Source of the DNA: Desulfomonile tiedjei DSM 6799
GTDB lineage: Bacteria; Desulfobacterota; Desulfomonilia; Desulfomonilales; Desulfomonilaceae
Direction of reading: 5' to 3'
Length of the DNA: 64,000 nt
Assembly (NCBI RefSeq): GCF_000266945.1
Contig: NC_018025.1
Coordinates: 1,674,001-1,738,000 of the forward strand
Shown here: positions 33,841 through 43,145 of the stretch, piece after piece
Layout of the letters: each line of letters opens with the position of its first letter
Position numbering within the stretch: position 1 is the first letter of the stretch
Made by a program: the position numbers and the translations under genes
The notes under the pieces: generated by a model
What the model was told of the DNA's origin: nothing
Seen by the model: the letters and a program-made list of their open reading frames with translations, nothing else
The model's database searches: none

Positions 33841-35106
33841 ATGGCTGGAGACAAGACCGTACTGGTCGTTGGAGGCGGAATTAGCGGAATTACGGCGGCA
33901 GTGGAGGCAGCCGAGGTTGGTTGCAAAGTCATTCTTGTGGAGAAGCTGCCTTACCTGGGGGGCAGAGTTGCCCAGTTGAACAAGTACTTTCCGAAGCTGT
34001 GTCCTCCCACGTGCGGCCTGGAGATCAATTATAAAAGAATACGGCGTAACCCGGATATTACGGTATACACCCGTGCCGAGGTCGTAAATATTTCCGGCAC
34101 AGCAGGAAATTATAAGGCCACTATCAAAGTAACTCCACGATACGTGGAAGATCACACCGCAACCTCGAAATGCGTTGAAGACTGTCCTGTAGAGATCACG
34201 AACGAGTTCAATTACGGAATGGACAAGACAAAAGCGGTGTCCCTTCCGTATGAAATGGCATACCCTATGAACCTGGTGGCTGATAGAGATGCACTACTCA
34301 AAGCAAAAGGTCAACCGGGAGTGGCAGAGTTCATGGAAGCCTGTAATGCAAAGGGTATCCGCTTCAATCTCGATGCAGCACCTGAAACATTCGATCTGGA
34401 TGTCAGCTCCGTTGTGTGGGCAACCGGCTGGCGACCTTACGACGCCAAGAAGCTGACAAAACTCGGTTTCGGAACCTGCGCCAACGTCATCACTAATGTG
34501 ATGATGGAGAGGCTCGCAGCTCCGTCAGGACCTACAAAGGGTGAAATCCTCAGACCTTCAGACGGAAAGAAAGTAAATAGCATCGCCTTCGTGCAGTGTG
34601 CAGGATCGCGAGATCGTAATCATCTGCCTTACTGCTCGTCAATATGCTGTCTGGCATCACTGAAACAGGCAACTTACCTGCGTGATTATAATCCTGAAGC
34701 GCAGGCTCATATATTCTACATCGACCTGAGGGCGTATGGACGGTTCGAGTTTTTCTTCGATAGAGTGAGAAACGACGACAAGATTCTTCTGACAAAGGGA
34801 AAAATCGTTTCCATTACTGAAGACCCCGTTACCAAAAACGTAATCCTGGAAGGAGAAGACATCCTCTCCGGCCAGAAGATTCGCCGTACCTTTGATATGG
34901 CTGTCCTCGCCACTGGCATGCAACCGAACACCAGCCTGGAAAAGATTCCGGCTCAAAATGTGAAGTACGATGAATTCGGTTTTGTCATATCGGATGAAGG
35001 CATACACGCAACAGGCGTATCCAAGAGGCCCATGGACGTGGGCACGTGTCTTCAGGATGCAACCGGTGCCGCTCTCAAAGCACTTCAAGACACGGTGGGG
35101 AGGTAA
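33841..35106 (+). CDS. qmoA: Quinone-interacting membrane-bound oxidoreductase subunit QmoA
   Basis: 421 residues from the ATG at 33841 preceded by GGGAGGAAAC. HdrA-like flavoprotein: VLVVGGGISGITAAVEAAE at the N-terminus, LPYLGGRVAQLN, and Cys-containing segments CPPTCGLEINY and CSSICCLASLKQA. QmoA binds FAD and, with QmoB and QmoC, moves electrons from menaquinol to AprBA. It lacks the extra ferredoxin domains of full HdrA, as is usual for QmoA. First gene of qmoABC, 133 bases after aprA. Confidence 0.95.
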   Translation: MAGDKTVLVVGGGISGITAAVEAAEVGCKVILVEKLPYLGGRVAQLNKYFPKLCPPTCGLEINYKRIRRNPDITVYTRAEVVNISGTAGNYKATIKVTPRYVEDHTATSKCVEDCPVEITNEFNYGMDKTKAVSLPYEMAYPMNLVADRDALLKAKGQPGVAEFMEACNAKGIRFNLDAAPETFDLDVSSVVWATGWRPYDAKKLTKLGFGTCANVITNVMMERLAAPSGPTKGEILRPSDGKKVNSIAFVQCAGSRDRNHLPYCSSICCLASLKQATYLRDYNPEAQAHIFYIDLRAYGRFEFFFDRVRNDDKILLTKGKIVSITEDPVTKNVILEGEDILSGQKIRRTFDMAVLATGMQPNTSLEKIPAQNVKYDEFGFVISDEGIHATGVSKRPMDVGTCLQDATGAALKALQDTVGR

Positions 35107-35112
35107 GAATCC

Positions 35113-37401
35113 ATGGACCTCAAAATCGGAGTTTACATTGATACAGGTTACGGAATAGGCGAAGCCCTCGACATCGAATCTCTTTCCAAAGTCGCAACGA
35201 AAGAGATGAAAGTGCCTATCTGCAGAGCTGAAGCTTACTGGAGCGATCCGGACAAGCTGGAGATCATCAAGAACGACATAGCGAACGAGGGCGTAAATGC
35301 GATCATCGTAGCAGGTGCCTCGCCTCGTGTTTTTCAGGAAGCGTTCAGGTTCGAAGGAGTCATTACCGAACGCATCAATCTTCGGGAGCAGGTTATCTGG
35401 TCACACCCAGCCAATGATGAAGATACCCAGATGCTTGCGGAAGACTACATGCGCATGGGTGTCACCAAGCTGAACAAATACGAAGACCGTGCTCCTTTCG
35501 ACGAAGCAAACGAGAAATCGATCCTCGTAATCGGCGGCGGCATCACCGGAATGACCGCAGCTCTCGAAGCAGCTCGTGCCGGAACACAGGTGTATTTGGT
35601 GGAAAAAGAGCCTCAACTGGGTGGATGGGCCACCAAGTATCATAAAGTGTTCACCGGTCAAGCGCCGTACGACTCCATCGTGGATTCTCCCGTGCAGGAC
35701 AAGATCGCTGCAGTCAAAGCCAACAGCAATATCAAAGTGTTCACCGGGCATCGCGTGTACAGCATTGCTGGCTCGCCCGGAATGTTTGACGTGACGATCA
35801 GAGAGGACGGTCCCTGGATCGATCGTCTTGTCAGAGAACAGAACGAATGGCTCGCGGCTAAGAAAGCGAAGGAGGCAATCGGCCAGGAAGAGGAGCAGAA
35901 GCCTAAAGCTGCTGCCGCCGCGGAGACTCCGGCGGAAGAAGAAGCACCGGAACCCACGGATTTCCCTCATGAAAAAATCCAAGTTGGTGCAGTGGTTCTC
36001 GCGGCAGGCTGGAGACCCGAAGATGCTTCCGCATTCGCGGAACTGGGATATGGTGAGTATCCGGACGTTATCACCAGCGTGGAACTCGAAGAGCTTGCCA
36101 AGAATGGTAAGATCAAACGGCCTTCCGACGGCAAAGAGGTCAACACTATCGCCTTTATCGATACGCCCAATCAGAAGGCGGATCATCCTCTCCTGTTCAG
36201 CTCCTCGGTAGCGTCATTGGTCGCTCTGAAGCAAGCGCATTACCTGCGTCAGACCAATCCGGAAAGCCGAGCGTACATTTTCTATGAAAATATGCGGACA
36301 CCCGGGCAGTACGAGAAATTCTATCAGGCAATGCAGGACGACCCCGGAGTATTTCTGTCAAAGGGAACCCCAGTTGGCGTCTCCAACGGCGGTTCTGCAC
36401 TGACTGTCGAACTCAAGGATACGCTCCTCGGCGAATACATGAAGGTCAAGGTGGATCTCCTCGTTCTCGCCACCGGAATGGTGCCGGTAACGAAGGATTC
36501 CGCCATTGTAAACCTGAAATACCGCCAGGGCCCATTTATGCCCGAGAACGTATACGGTTTTAACGATTCCCACTTCATCTGTTTCCCGTATGAAACGCAG
36601 CGGACCGGCATCTATACTGCAGGATGCGTCAAGAACCCGATGGATTTTCTCACTTGTGAGATGGATGCCGCGGGCGCAGCTTTGAAGGCGATCCAATGTG
36701 CGGAGCTAACTGCTCAAGGCAAAGCGGTTTCACCCAGGGCAGGGGACGAGTCCTTTCCTCAGATTTTCCTTCAGCGCTGCACCCAGTGCAAACGATGCAC
36801 AGAAGAATGTCCTTTCGGTGCATACGATGAGAAACCGGACGGCACTCCGTTGCCGAACCCGACTCGTTGCCGCAGATGCGCAATCTGCATGGGCTCCTGC
36901 CCTGAGCGCTTGATCTCGTTCAGAGACCACTCCGTGGACATGATCGGATCCATGGTGAAGATTATCGACGTACCTGATGAGTATTCCGAGAAACCTCGGG
37001 TAGTCGTATTCATCTGTGAGAACGACGCATATCCGGTGGTCGATATGGCTGGTATGAACCGCCTTGAATACAGTCCACACGTCAGGTTCATCCCTCTGAG
37101 GTGCTTGGGCAATATCAACATGGTGTGGATCGCCGATGCCTTGTCCAAAGGCATTGACGGCATCATGCTGATCGGTTGCAAGTATGGTGACGATTACCAG
37201 TGCCACTTCGTAAAGGGAAGCGAACTTGCCGAATACAGAATGAGCAAGATCTCTGAAACGCTCCAGCGGCTCGCCCTGGAACCGGAACGGATTTCCGTGC
37301 ATCAGTTGGCCATAGACGAGTACAACAAACTTCCGAAGATCATTGACGAGTTTATGGAAACGCTGTCAGGCTTCGATCCCAACCCGTATAAAGGTTTCTA
37401 A
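35113..37401 (+). CDS. qmoB: Quinone-interacting membrane-bound oxidoreductase subunit QmoB
   Basis: 762 residues, soluble HdrA/MvhD-like. Residues 1-130 are an extra N-terminal domain. A FAD fold (ILVIGGGITGMTAALEAARA) starts near 138. A low-complexity Lys/Ala/Glu insert sits near 255-280. Two [4Fe-4S] motifs, CTQCKRCTEECPFG and CRRCAICMGSCPE, lie near 557-600. The tail from about 620 (VVVFICENDAYPVVDMAGM) is an MvhD-like domain, the electron-entry module in Hdr complexes. It pairs with QmoA in the cytoplasm. Six bases separate it from qmoA. Confidence 0.95.
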   Translation: MDLKIGVYIDTGYGIGEALDIESLSKVATKEMKVPICRAEAYWSDPDKLEIIKNDIANEGVNAIIVAGASPRVFQEAFRFEGVITERINLREQVIWSHPANDEDTQMLAEDYMRMGVTKLNKYEDRAPFDEANEKSILVIGGGITGMTAALEAARAGTQVYLVEKEPQLGGWATKYHKVFTGQAPYDSIVDSPVQDKIAAVKANSNIKVFTGHRVYSIAGSPGMFDVTIREDGPWIDRLVREQNEWLAAKKAKEAIGQEEEQKPKAAAAAETPAEEEAPEPTDFPHEKIQVGAVVLAAGWRPEDASAFAELGYGEYPDVITSVELEELAKNGKIKRPSDGKEVNTIAFIDTPNQKADHPLLFSSSVASLVALKQAHYLRQTNPESRAYIFYENMRTPGQYEKFYQAMQDDPGVFLSKGTPVGVSNGGSALTVELKDTLLGEYMKVKVDLLVLATGMVPVTKDSAIVNLKYRQGPFMPENVYGFNDSHFICFPYETQRTGIYTAGCVKNPMDFLTCEMDAAGAALKAIQCAELTAQGKAVSPRAGDESFPQIFLQRCTQCKRCTEECPFGAYDEKPDGTPLPNPTRCRRCAICMGSCPERLISFRDHSVDMIGSMVKIIDVPDEYSEKPRVVVFICENDAYPVVDMAGMNRLEYSPHVRFIPLRCLGNINMVWIADALSKGIDGIMLIGCKYGDDYQCHFVKGSELAEYRMSKISETLQRLALEPERISVHQLAIDEYNKLPKIIDEFMETLSGFDPNPYKGF

Positions 37402-37414
37402 GGAGGCTTTACTC

Positions 37415-38614
37415 ATGGCAAATGTGACAGTTGCCGAACCTGATCTCCAGTTTACCAAAGACCTCATAGCCGCCGGCGCGGATGATCTGAAGAAGTGTTA
37501 TCAATGTGCCACGTGCTCGGTGGCATGCAAGATAGCCCCTGACAACGGGCCCTTTCCTCGCAAGGAGATGATTTGGGCCCAATGGGGTTTGAAAGATCGT
37601 CTTCTCAACGACCCTGACGTCTGGCTGTGCCACCAGTGCAACGACTGCTCGACCGAATGTCCCAGAGGTGCCAATCCGGGAGAAGTCCTGAAGGCCGTGC
37701 GCAAAATGAACATCCAGGAGAACTCCTGGCCTTCATTCCTGGGCAACCTGGTAGGCACTCCGGCGATGTTTATATTGGCTGCAGGAATTCCCATTGTTGC
37801 TGTCCTCTTCATCGTGTACGTGAGCGGATGGAGTTTTCCCTCAGGTCCGATACACTATTCGAGCCACAGTATTGACCCTGCAACGAGGGACGGATTCATC
37901 TATCTGCCGCTTCTCCAGGTGATTTTTACTCTCGCTTTGCTGTTCGGTGTGGTCTCGCTCGTGATGAGCTTAAAAAGCTACTGGAACCAGTTGGAATCTG
38001 GTAATCCCATAGGAATAAGAGGACCTGGTAAAGGATTTGTTCCAAGCCTTATCGAGTCGCTCCAGGAGATTCTGCCGCATTCGACATTCAAGGAATGCGA
38101 AGCCAACAATATCCGGTACGCAGCCCATATGCTGGCTTTTTGGGGTATGATCGGACTGTTCGTGACTACCGCTATTGTGGCTTTCAACTATGACATTCTC
38201 GGACTCAAGCCGCCGTCCCAAAACGGGCCGGGAACTGTGCCGATCAAAATCCTGGGTAATGCAAGTGCAATAGCATTTGTCCTGGGACTTGGCATCATGC
38301 TGATTCGCCGTTTGACCAACCCTGAACAGGCTGGAAACAGCTCCTATTTTGACTGGTTCTTCCTGTTCACCATCTTTGGAGCAGGTTCGACAGGTCTTTT
38401 GACTGAATTGTCACGGTGGTTGGGTTTTATTGCGCCCACGTACACGCTGTATGTCATTCACCTGATGTTCGTGTTGGCATTGCTCCTGTACCTGCCGTTT
38501 TCAAAATTTGCCCATCTCGGGTACCGGACTGTTGCCATAGCGTGGTCCAAATCTGTAGGACGGAACAGGACCCTTCCTGTCGTACCGAACTACGTCCCGC
38601 CCGTTTCGGAATAA
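37415..38614 (+). CDS. qmoC: Quinone-interacting membrane-bound oxidoreductase subunit QmoC
   Basis: 399 residues from the ATG at 37415 with AAGGAGG upstream. An HdrC-like N-terminus holds two [4Fe-4S] motifs (CYQCATCSVACKIAP, CHQCNDCSTECPRG). The C-terminal part is an HdrE/NarI-like membrane domain with about six helices (FILAAGIPIVAVLFIVYV, VIFTLALLFGVVSLVMSL, and others) that binds heme b and menaquinol. It anchors QmoAB to the inner face of the membrane. End of the qmoABC operon. Confidence 0.95.
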   Translation: MANVTVAEPDLQFTKDLIAAGADDLKKCYQCATCSVACKIAPDNGPFPRKEMIWAQWGLKDRLLNDPDVWLCHQCNDCSTECPRGANPGEVLKAVRKMNIQENSWPSFLGNLVGTPAMFILAAGIPIVAVLFIVYVSGWSFPSGPIHYSSHSIDPATRDGFIYLPLLQVIFTLALLFGVVSLVMSLKSYWNQLESGNPIGIRGPGKGFVPSLIESLQEILPHSTFKECEANNIRYAAHMLAFWGMIGLFVTTAIVAFNYDILGLKPPSQNGPGTVPIKILGNASAIAFVLGLGIMLIRRLTNPEQAGNSSYFDWFFLFTIFGAGSTGLLTELSRWLGFIAPTYTLYVIHLMFVLALLLYLPFSKFAHLGYRTVAIAWSKSVGRNRTLPVVPNYVPPVSE

Positions 38615-38644
38615 ATTCGATTCCGCAATCAGATGAGAAAAATC

Positions 38645-38672
38645 GGGGAGTCCGGCTATTAGCGGACTCCCC
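38645..38672. terminator. Hairpin after qmoC, probable terminator
   Basis: GGGGAGTCCG-GCTATTAG-CGGACTCCCC is a perfect 10-bp stem 30 bases past the qmoC stop. It lacks a T run on the plus strand, so strength as an intrinsic terminator is uncertain; it could instead protect the 3' end of the mRNA. Confidence 0.55.
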
Positions 38673-38787
38673 AAATCCTGTGTGCGCTGATTTGTGACAC
38701 TTTGCTTTCAGAGTTAGACGAAAATCCCCTAACCCACCTTTGTAACGGGGGGAATTGGGGGATTTTGAATGTAAATTGGCATTATAG

Positions 38788-38945
38788 CAGTTGACATAAT
38801 TTCTGACCTTTTTGACCACTTTGTCCTTTGAAATGACGGTAGGGGCCGGCGTCCCTGCCGGCCCGAACTGGTTGATTTGTATTTATAAAACGTGCCGGCA
38901 CGGAGGCACGGCACCCACCAATTGTCGAGCAGTGCTTTTCGCAAT
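38788..38945 (+). repeat. Dispersed intergenic repeat A, copy 4
   Basis: Begins TTATAGCAGTTGACATAATTT and holds the paired arms GTAGGGGCCGGCGTCCCTGC and GTGCCGGCACGGAGGCACGG with a GGTTGATTTGTATTTATA spacer, ending CCACCAATTG. The spacer differs from copies 2 and 3 but resembles copy 6 (55755-55870), so there are two sub-types. No gene lies within. Confidence 0.75.
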
Positions 38946-38951
38946 CGGACG

Positions 38952-39373
38952 CTATTTTATAAACTTGCTATATAGCAAATATCCCTGCGGGTGAGGTCTT
39001 GCTTTTTGAGCAATGGCCTCACCGAATCCACCAAGGTCTTTCTTACTTTCCAGTTTGATGTACGTGCCTGAACAGGCCGAGTCAATTAAGAGAGGCCAAG
39101 CTTCCGGACAGTCGTCAGGTAGGAAAACCAGATTATCATCTAGCACGAAATCCTTTTTTCAAAACGATCCCACAACAACCCCGCTATTTCGGGGCTTACA
39201 TCGGCCCAATCCTGATTTGCATCACTCAAATATCTGGACAGATCTCGAGTCCATTTTGACTTATCGCTTTCCATATAATTTCTCAGGAAACTGCCGTACA
39301 GTCCCTCATACATGTACGGAGTAATACGCTCCATTTCACGAATGATTTGTTCAGCTTTGACAGACGTTGCCAT
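38952..39373 (-). pseudogene. Hypothetical gene split by a frameshift at an A6 run
   Basis: The first frame starts at the ATG at 39373 (AGGAGG seven bases upstream) and runs 77 codons to 39140. The second, -1, frame runs on to 38952. At minus-strand G-AAAAAA-GG (39154-39159) a -1 shift turns the first frame from WDRFEKRISC-stop into WDRFEKKDFVLDDNLVFLPD and on to YLLYSKFIK, giving one coherent protein of about 140 residues. The options are a mutated gene, a base error, slippage at the A run, or two overlapping genes (GTG at 39146, 7-base overlap). No family is recognised. Confidence 0.5.
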
Positions 39374-39934
39374 AGCAATCCTCCTGCAAGAACACGACTA
39401 AGAAACACTTCCTTGTTTCTTTAGATGTCCGGATACCCTCCAGGTTTCAAAAAAAATCTGCAGGTTGCAAGAAAGCTTCAGATTCACACATGTTCTCAAT
39501 ATTGGAGGCAAAATTACCCATCAAAGCAGCCGCCCGGATCAGGATTTCGGAACATTAAGGTTTTATGTAAGCAAATCCATCTCGTTGCAGGTCAATGAGC
39601 TCGAGAATGCCCGCGGGCACTCTCACATACCTCAAGCAATCATGGGAATTTGCGGATTCCGGGGGGCCGAATCTCAAGAAAACTAAAGGATAAGAATATG
39701 AGCATATGGTCAATTTTCCGCGTACTCGGATGCAATTCTCTGTTTGCATGTCCGGATTCAGCATGATATGGTGAAGCGCTCCTATCTGCGGAGTATGTTG
39801 TTGTTTCTTTTCTTCTGTTTGCTCTTTTGGAGGTCATTACCTTTACAAGCCTTGCTATTCACCGGGGCGAAAAGCCGGAAAGCCGTCACCGGGATGTGCG
39901 AGATATGCATGATCCTAGCTGAAAGGACGTTGTA
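39374..39934. other. Intergenic region upstream of purB
   Basis: 561 bases with no gene I can support. Short frames on both strands lack good ribosome-binding sites and family resemblance. The purB promoter is presumably here. Confidence 0.4.
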
Positions 39935-41230
39935 GTGATTCCGAGATATACACGGCCCGAAATGGGCACGATTTGGCAACCCAGAAACCGTTATCAAAAG
40001 TGGCTGGACATTGAAATTGCAGTGTGCGAGGCCTGGGCAGAACGCGGTTTGATTCCTCAGGACAGTCTGACACGTATCAAGAGTAAGGCTGATTTCAACC
40101 CCGAACGTATTGACGAAATAGAGAAGATTACCCGTCACGATGTTATCGCATTTACGACGAATGTTGCCGAATATGTGGGCGAAGACAGTCGCTTCATCCA
40201 TAGAGGTCTAACCTCGTACGACGTAGTGGACACGGCGTTTTCTTTGCTCCTGAAAGAGGCGGGTCTCCTTATTCGCAAAGGTCTGGTCGATCTGCTGGAA
40301 GCGCTTAAAGCAAGAGCTGAGGAACACCGGCACACTCCCATGGTGGGAAGATCCCACGGAATTCACGCGGAACCGATCACGTTCGGCCTTAAGCTCGCTT
40401 TGTTCTACAGCGAAATGGAAAGACATCTGCATCGGTGGGATAGGGCGGTGGAATCCATTTCCGTGGGAAAGATATCCGGAGCAGTCGGAACATTCGCTCA
40501 CCTGGATCCCCAGATGGAGACGGAAATACTGTCACGGCTGGGACTGAAACCTGCTGCAGTATCCAACCAGGTAATTCAGCGTGACCGCCACGGGGAGTAT
40601 TTTGCTGCATTGGCGCTTATGGCATCGAGCATGGAGAAGATAGCTGTCGAAATAAGGCACCTTCAGCGCACTGAAGTGGCCGAGGTGGAAGAATTCTTCC
40701 ATAAAGGACAAAAAGGTTCTTCTGCTATGCCTCACAAACGCAATCCTGTTCTTACGGAAAATCTGAGCGGCCTTGCCAGGATCATCCGCGGGAATGCTTT
40801 GGCAGCGATGGAAAACGTTCCTCTGTGGCACGAACGTGACATCTCGCATTCCTCGGTAGAACGAGTGATCGCACCCGATTCGACCATACTTGCAGACTTC
40901 ATGATTCACCGTCTGACATCGGTCGTACGGAATATGGTAGTGTACAAGGAAAGGATGCTGGAGAATCTTAATCTCGGGCGAGGGCTCATTTTTTCAGAGG
41001 CAATCCTGATCAGATTGGTGGACAAAGGGCTCACCAGAGAAGCTGCGTACGCGATGGTGCAGCGTAATGCCATGCGAGCTTGGGAGGAGAAGACACCCTT
41101 TATGGAGGAGCTCCTGAAAGATACTGAGCTCTTGGAGTATCTGACTCCGTCTGAGATCGAGTCGGCATTTGATGTGGATCACGCGCTGCGGTGGGTGGAT
41201 GCAATATTTGGAAGAGTATTTTCAAAATAA
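39935..41230 (+). CDS. purB: Adenylosuccinate lyase
   Basis: 431 residues. It starts at GTG 39935 with AAAGGACG upstream. The fumarase-superfamily signature SSAMPHKRNPVLTENL is near residue 263. The other active-site regions RHDVIAFTTNV and HRGLTSYDVVDTAFSL (near 68-105) and GRSHGIHAEP (near 137) are intact. It removes fumarate from SAICAR and from adenylosuccinate, so it serves both IMP and AMP synthesis. Length matches the short PurB type. It is a single gene; a weak TTCAGC/GCTGAA hairpin lies directly after the stop. Confidence 0.96.
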   Translation: MIPRYTRPEMGTIWQPRNRYQKWLDIEIAVCEAWAERGLIPQDSLTRIKSKADFNPERIDEIEKITRHDVIAFTTNVAEYVGEDSRFIHRGLTSYDVVDTAFSLLLKEAGLLIRKGLVDLLEALKARAEEHRHTPMVGRSHGIHAEPITFGLKLALFYSEMERHLHRWDRAVESISVGKISGAVGTFAHLDPQMETEILSRLGLKPAAVSNQVIQRDRHGEYFAALALMASSMEKIAVEIRHLQRTEVAEVEEFFHKGQKGSSAMPHKRNPVLTENLSGLARIIRGNALAAMENVPLWHERDISHSSVERVIAPDSTILADFMIHRLTSVVRNMVVYKERMLENLNLGRGLIFSEAILIRLVDKGLTREAAYAMVQRNAMRAWEEKTPFMEELLKDTELLEYLTPSEIESAFDVDHALRWVDAIFGRVFSK

Positions 41231-41297
41231 TTCAGCTAAGTTGTGCTGAAAAATTAAAGTAAAATCTTGACTTTTCGGTCAACAGCATATAAAAGGG

Positions 41298-43145
41298 ATG
41301 CCTATGTTGGCTCCTAAACTAAAGAATTCCCGAACGCGGGGTTCGCTTATGCAGGCCAAAAAGAATATCCCCCTTGTGGTTCTCGTTGTCGCTTGTCTCT
41401 GGACCGGTGTCTGTGGCGCAGAACCCCTCTATCCCGCCGCTCTCATGAACTGGATGGTGGAAGGCACGTTTCATGTCCTTATTGTGGACAAATCGCAGCA
41501 ACGTCTTGGGGTATGGCAGATAAAAGACGGAGAGCCTCTGTTGCTCGAGTCTTACCGCTGTTCCACTGGTGAAAACGAGGGAGACAAATGGGTCCGAGGA
41601 GACATGAGGACTCCCGAGGGAGTTTATTTTTTCTGTTCGGTGATCGACGGTCGGGCACTCCCCTCGAAATACGGTTTTTGGGCTTTTACAACAGATTACC
41701 CCAATTTTGTCGATCGCCGCAGAGGTAAGAACGGTGACGGCATCTGGCTCCACGGACGGGATAAGCCCCTTGCCGAAAAGCCGGATTCCAACGGATGTGT
41801 AGCTCTTGAGAATCAGGATCTGGCAAAGGTGTCGCGTTTTGTAAGGCTGCAAAGCACACCCTTGATCGTGGTGAACCAACTCGTTATGGCTCCCCGAACC
41901 ACAATTATTCATCAGGAAAGGCAGCTTCGAAGCTTCATTGAGTCGTGGAGAAAGTCCTGGGAGTCCAAGGATCTGGACGAATACATGGCGCATTACTCAC
42001 CCAATTTCCAAAGCGCATGGCTGGATCATAAAGGATGGAAAGAAAAGAAGCGGAAGCTGAACAGCCGTTATTCAAAGATAAAAGTGAAGCTGGGGAACAT
42101 ATACCTTTATCGTCAGGATGGTATTATTACCTCCATTTTTACCCAGTCCTACAGTTCCGACGGTTTCCGGAGCACGGGGATCAAGGTGCTCTACATTGTC
42201 CCCACGGGTGACCGATTCAGCATATACACCGAGGACTATCACCAACCTGTTGACGATCCTTTTCCGGTGGCCCCTTTGCTTGCCAGAATCGGTGTGGATG
42301 CCCCCACTGTCGCTTCCTCGGAAAAATCGGATTTCAGAATTCGTCTTGTGTCCACGGACGAGCCACTGCAAGACCAGCAAGGTGAATTAGAGACTCCACG
42401 ACCCTCTGCTCCTTCGCGAGGAGTTGTACTGGACAGAATTGCCGGTAAGAATGTGAAGGACTTTGCGGTTCCCGAAACGGAAACCAACGCCAGGGTCGGG
42501 GGGCCGGGATGTGTTCCACGGTTGATGGTTCAACGGGAAAGCTCTGCCCCCATCGCGGAAACTGCAAACATAACCATGGCGAAGCGCGTGATCGTCAATG
42601 AAGGACCGACCGAGCCCATAGCCCAGCTTCATACGGAGGGAACCATCAGCGCAGGTTTGACTGCCGCAACGAGAGGACCCGTTGCTGTGGTATCGAAACC
42701 GGAAACCAAGTGGTCTGAATCCAAGGCTGCCGGTGACGGCAGTTCCTCAGCTCGGCTGCAACAGAATGAAAACGTCGTTCAAGAATTCTTGAACAAATGG
42801 AAATCAGCCTGGGAGCAAAAGAACCTTGACAGATACATGAAAATGTATCATCCCGAATTCGAGCAGACTGGAATGGATTACGCCGGATTGCTCAAATCGA
42901 AGAAAAGTTTTTTCCGTAAGTATAAGACCATCCGAGTGGAAATCGATCGGGTGGAAATCAGGAAGGAGAACGGACGAACTCATGTAAAATTCGTCCAGAC
43001 CTTCCAGGGAGACAGTTACCGTGATAAAGGTTGGAAAAACATGGTCCTGGCTGACGACAAAGATAAAAAGCTCCGGATCGTCTCAGAAGGATGGACCGCC
43101 CTATCGGAATCTGCCTCCGATTCCGGTTCCAAAACCTCGAACTAA
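41298..43145 (+). CDS. Periplasmic L,D-transpeptidase-fold (YkuD) protein with two NTF2-like domains, Csd6-like
   Basis: 615 residues; the ATG at 41304, six bases from AAAGGG, is an equally likely start. The signal peptide lies at about 20-41 (KKNIPLVVLVVACLWTGVCG). The YkuD domain (55-190) has the catalytic motif with His152 and Cys167 (LHGRDKPLAEKPDSNGCVAL). Two NTF2-like/SnoaL domains (about 212-310 and 490-600) share FIESWRKSWESKDLDEYM and FLNKWKSAWEQKNLDRYM, so they are internal duplicates, joined by a disordered linker. YkuD plus NTF2 is the layout of Helicobacter Csd6, an L,D-carboxypeptidase that trims peptidoglycan to set helical shape. The next two genes support that reading. Confidence 0.85.
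   Translation: MPMLAPKLKNSRTRGSLMQAKKNIPLVVLVVACLWTGVCGAEPLYPAALMNWMVEGTFHVLIVDKSQQRLGVWQIKDGEPLLLESYRCSTGENEGDKWVRGDMRTPEGVYFFCSVIDGRALPSKYGFWAFTTDYPNFVDRRRGKNGDGIWLHGRDKPLAEKPDSNGCVALENQDLAKVSRFVRLQSTPLIVVNQLVMAPRTTIIHQERQLRSFIESWRKSWESKDLDEYMAHYSPNFQSAWLDHKGWKEKKRKLNSRYSKIKVKLGNIYLYRQDGIITSIFTQSYSSDGFRSTGIKVLYIVPTGDRFSIYTEDYHQPVDDPFPVAPLLARIGVDAPTVASSEKSDFRIRLVSTDEPLQDQQGELETPRPSAPSRGVVLDRIAGKNVKDFAVPETETNARVGGPGCVPRLMVQRESSAPIAETANITMAKRVIVNEGPTEPIAQLHTEGTISAGLTAATRGPVAVVSKPETKWSESKAAGDGSSSARLQQNENVVQEFLNKWKSAWEQKNLDRYMKMYHPEFEQTGMDYAGLLKSKKSFFRKYKTIRVEIDRVEIRKENGRTHVKFVQTFQGDSYRDKGWKNMVLADDKDKKLRIVSEGWTALSESASDSGSKTSN

Noticed and set aside
39744-39935. 63-codon frame with a hydrophobic stretch ahead of purB
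   Set aside because: No good start signal and no conserved features; ends one base into the purB start.
41231-41250. TTCAGC...GCTGAA hairpin after purB as a terminator
   Set aside because: Only six pairs, A/T-rich and no T run on the coding strand; too weak to list as a feature.
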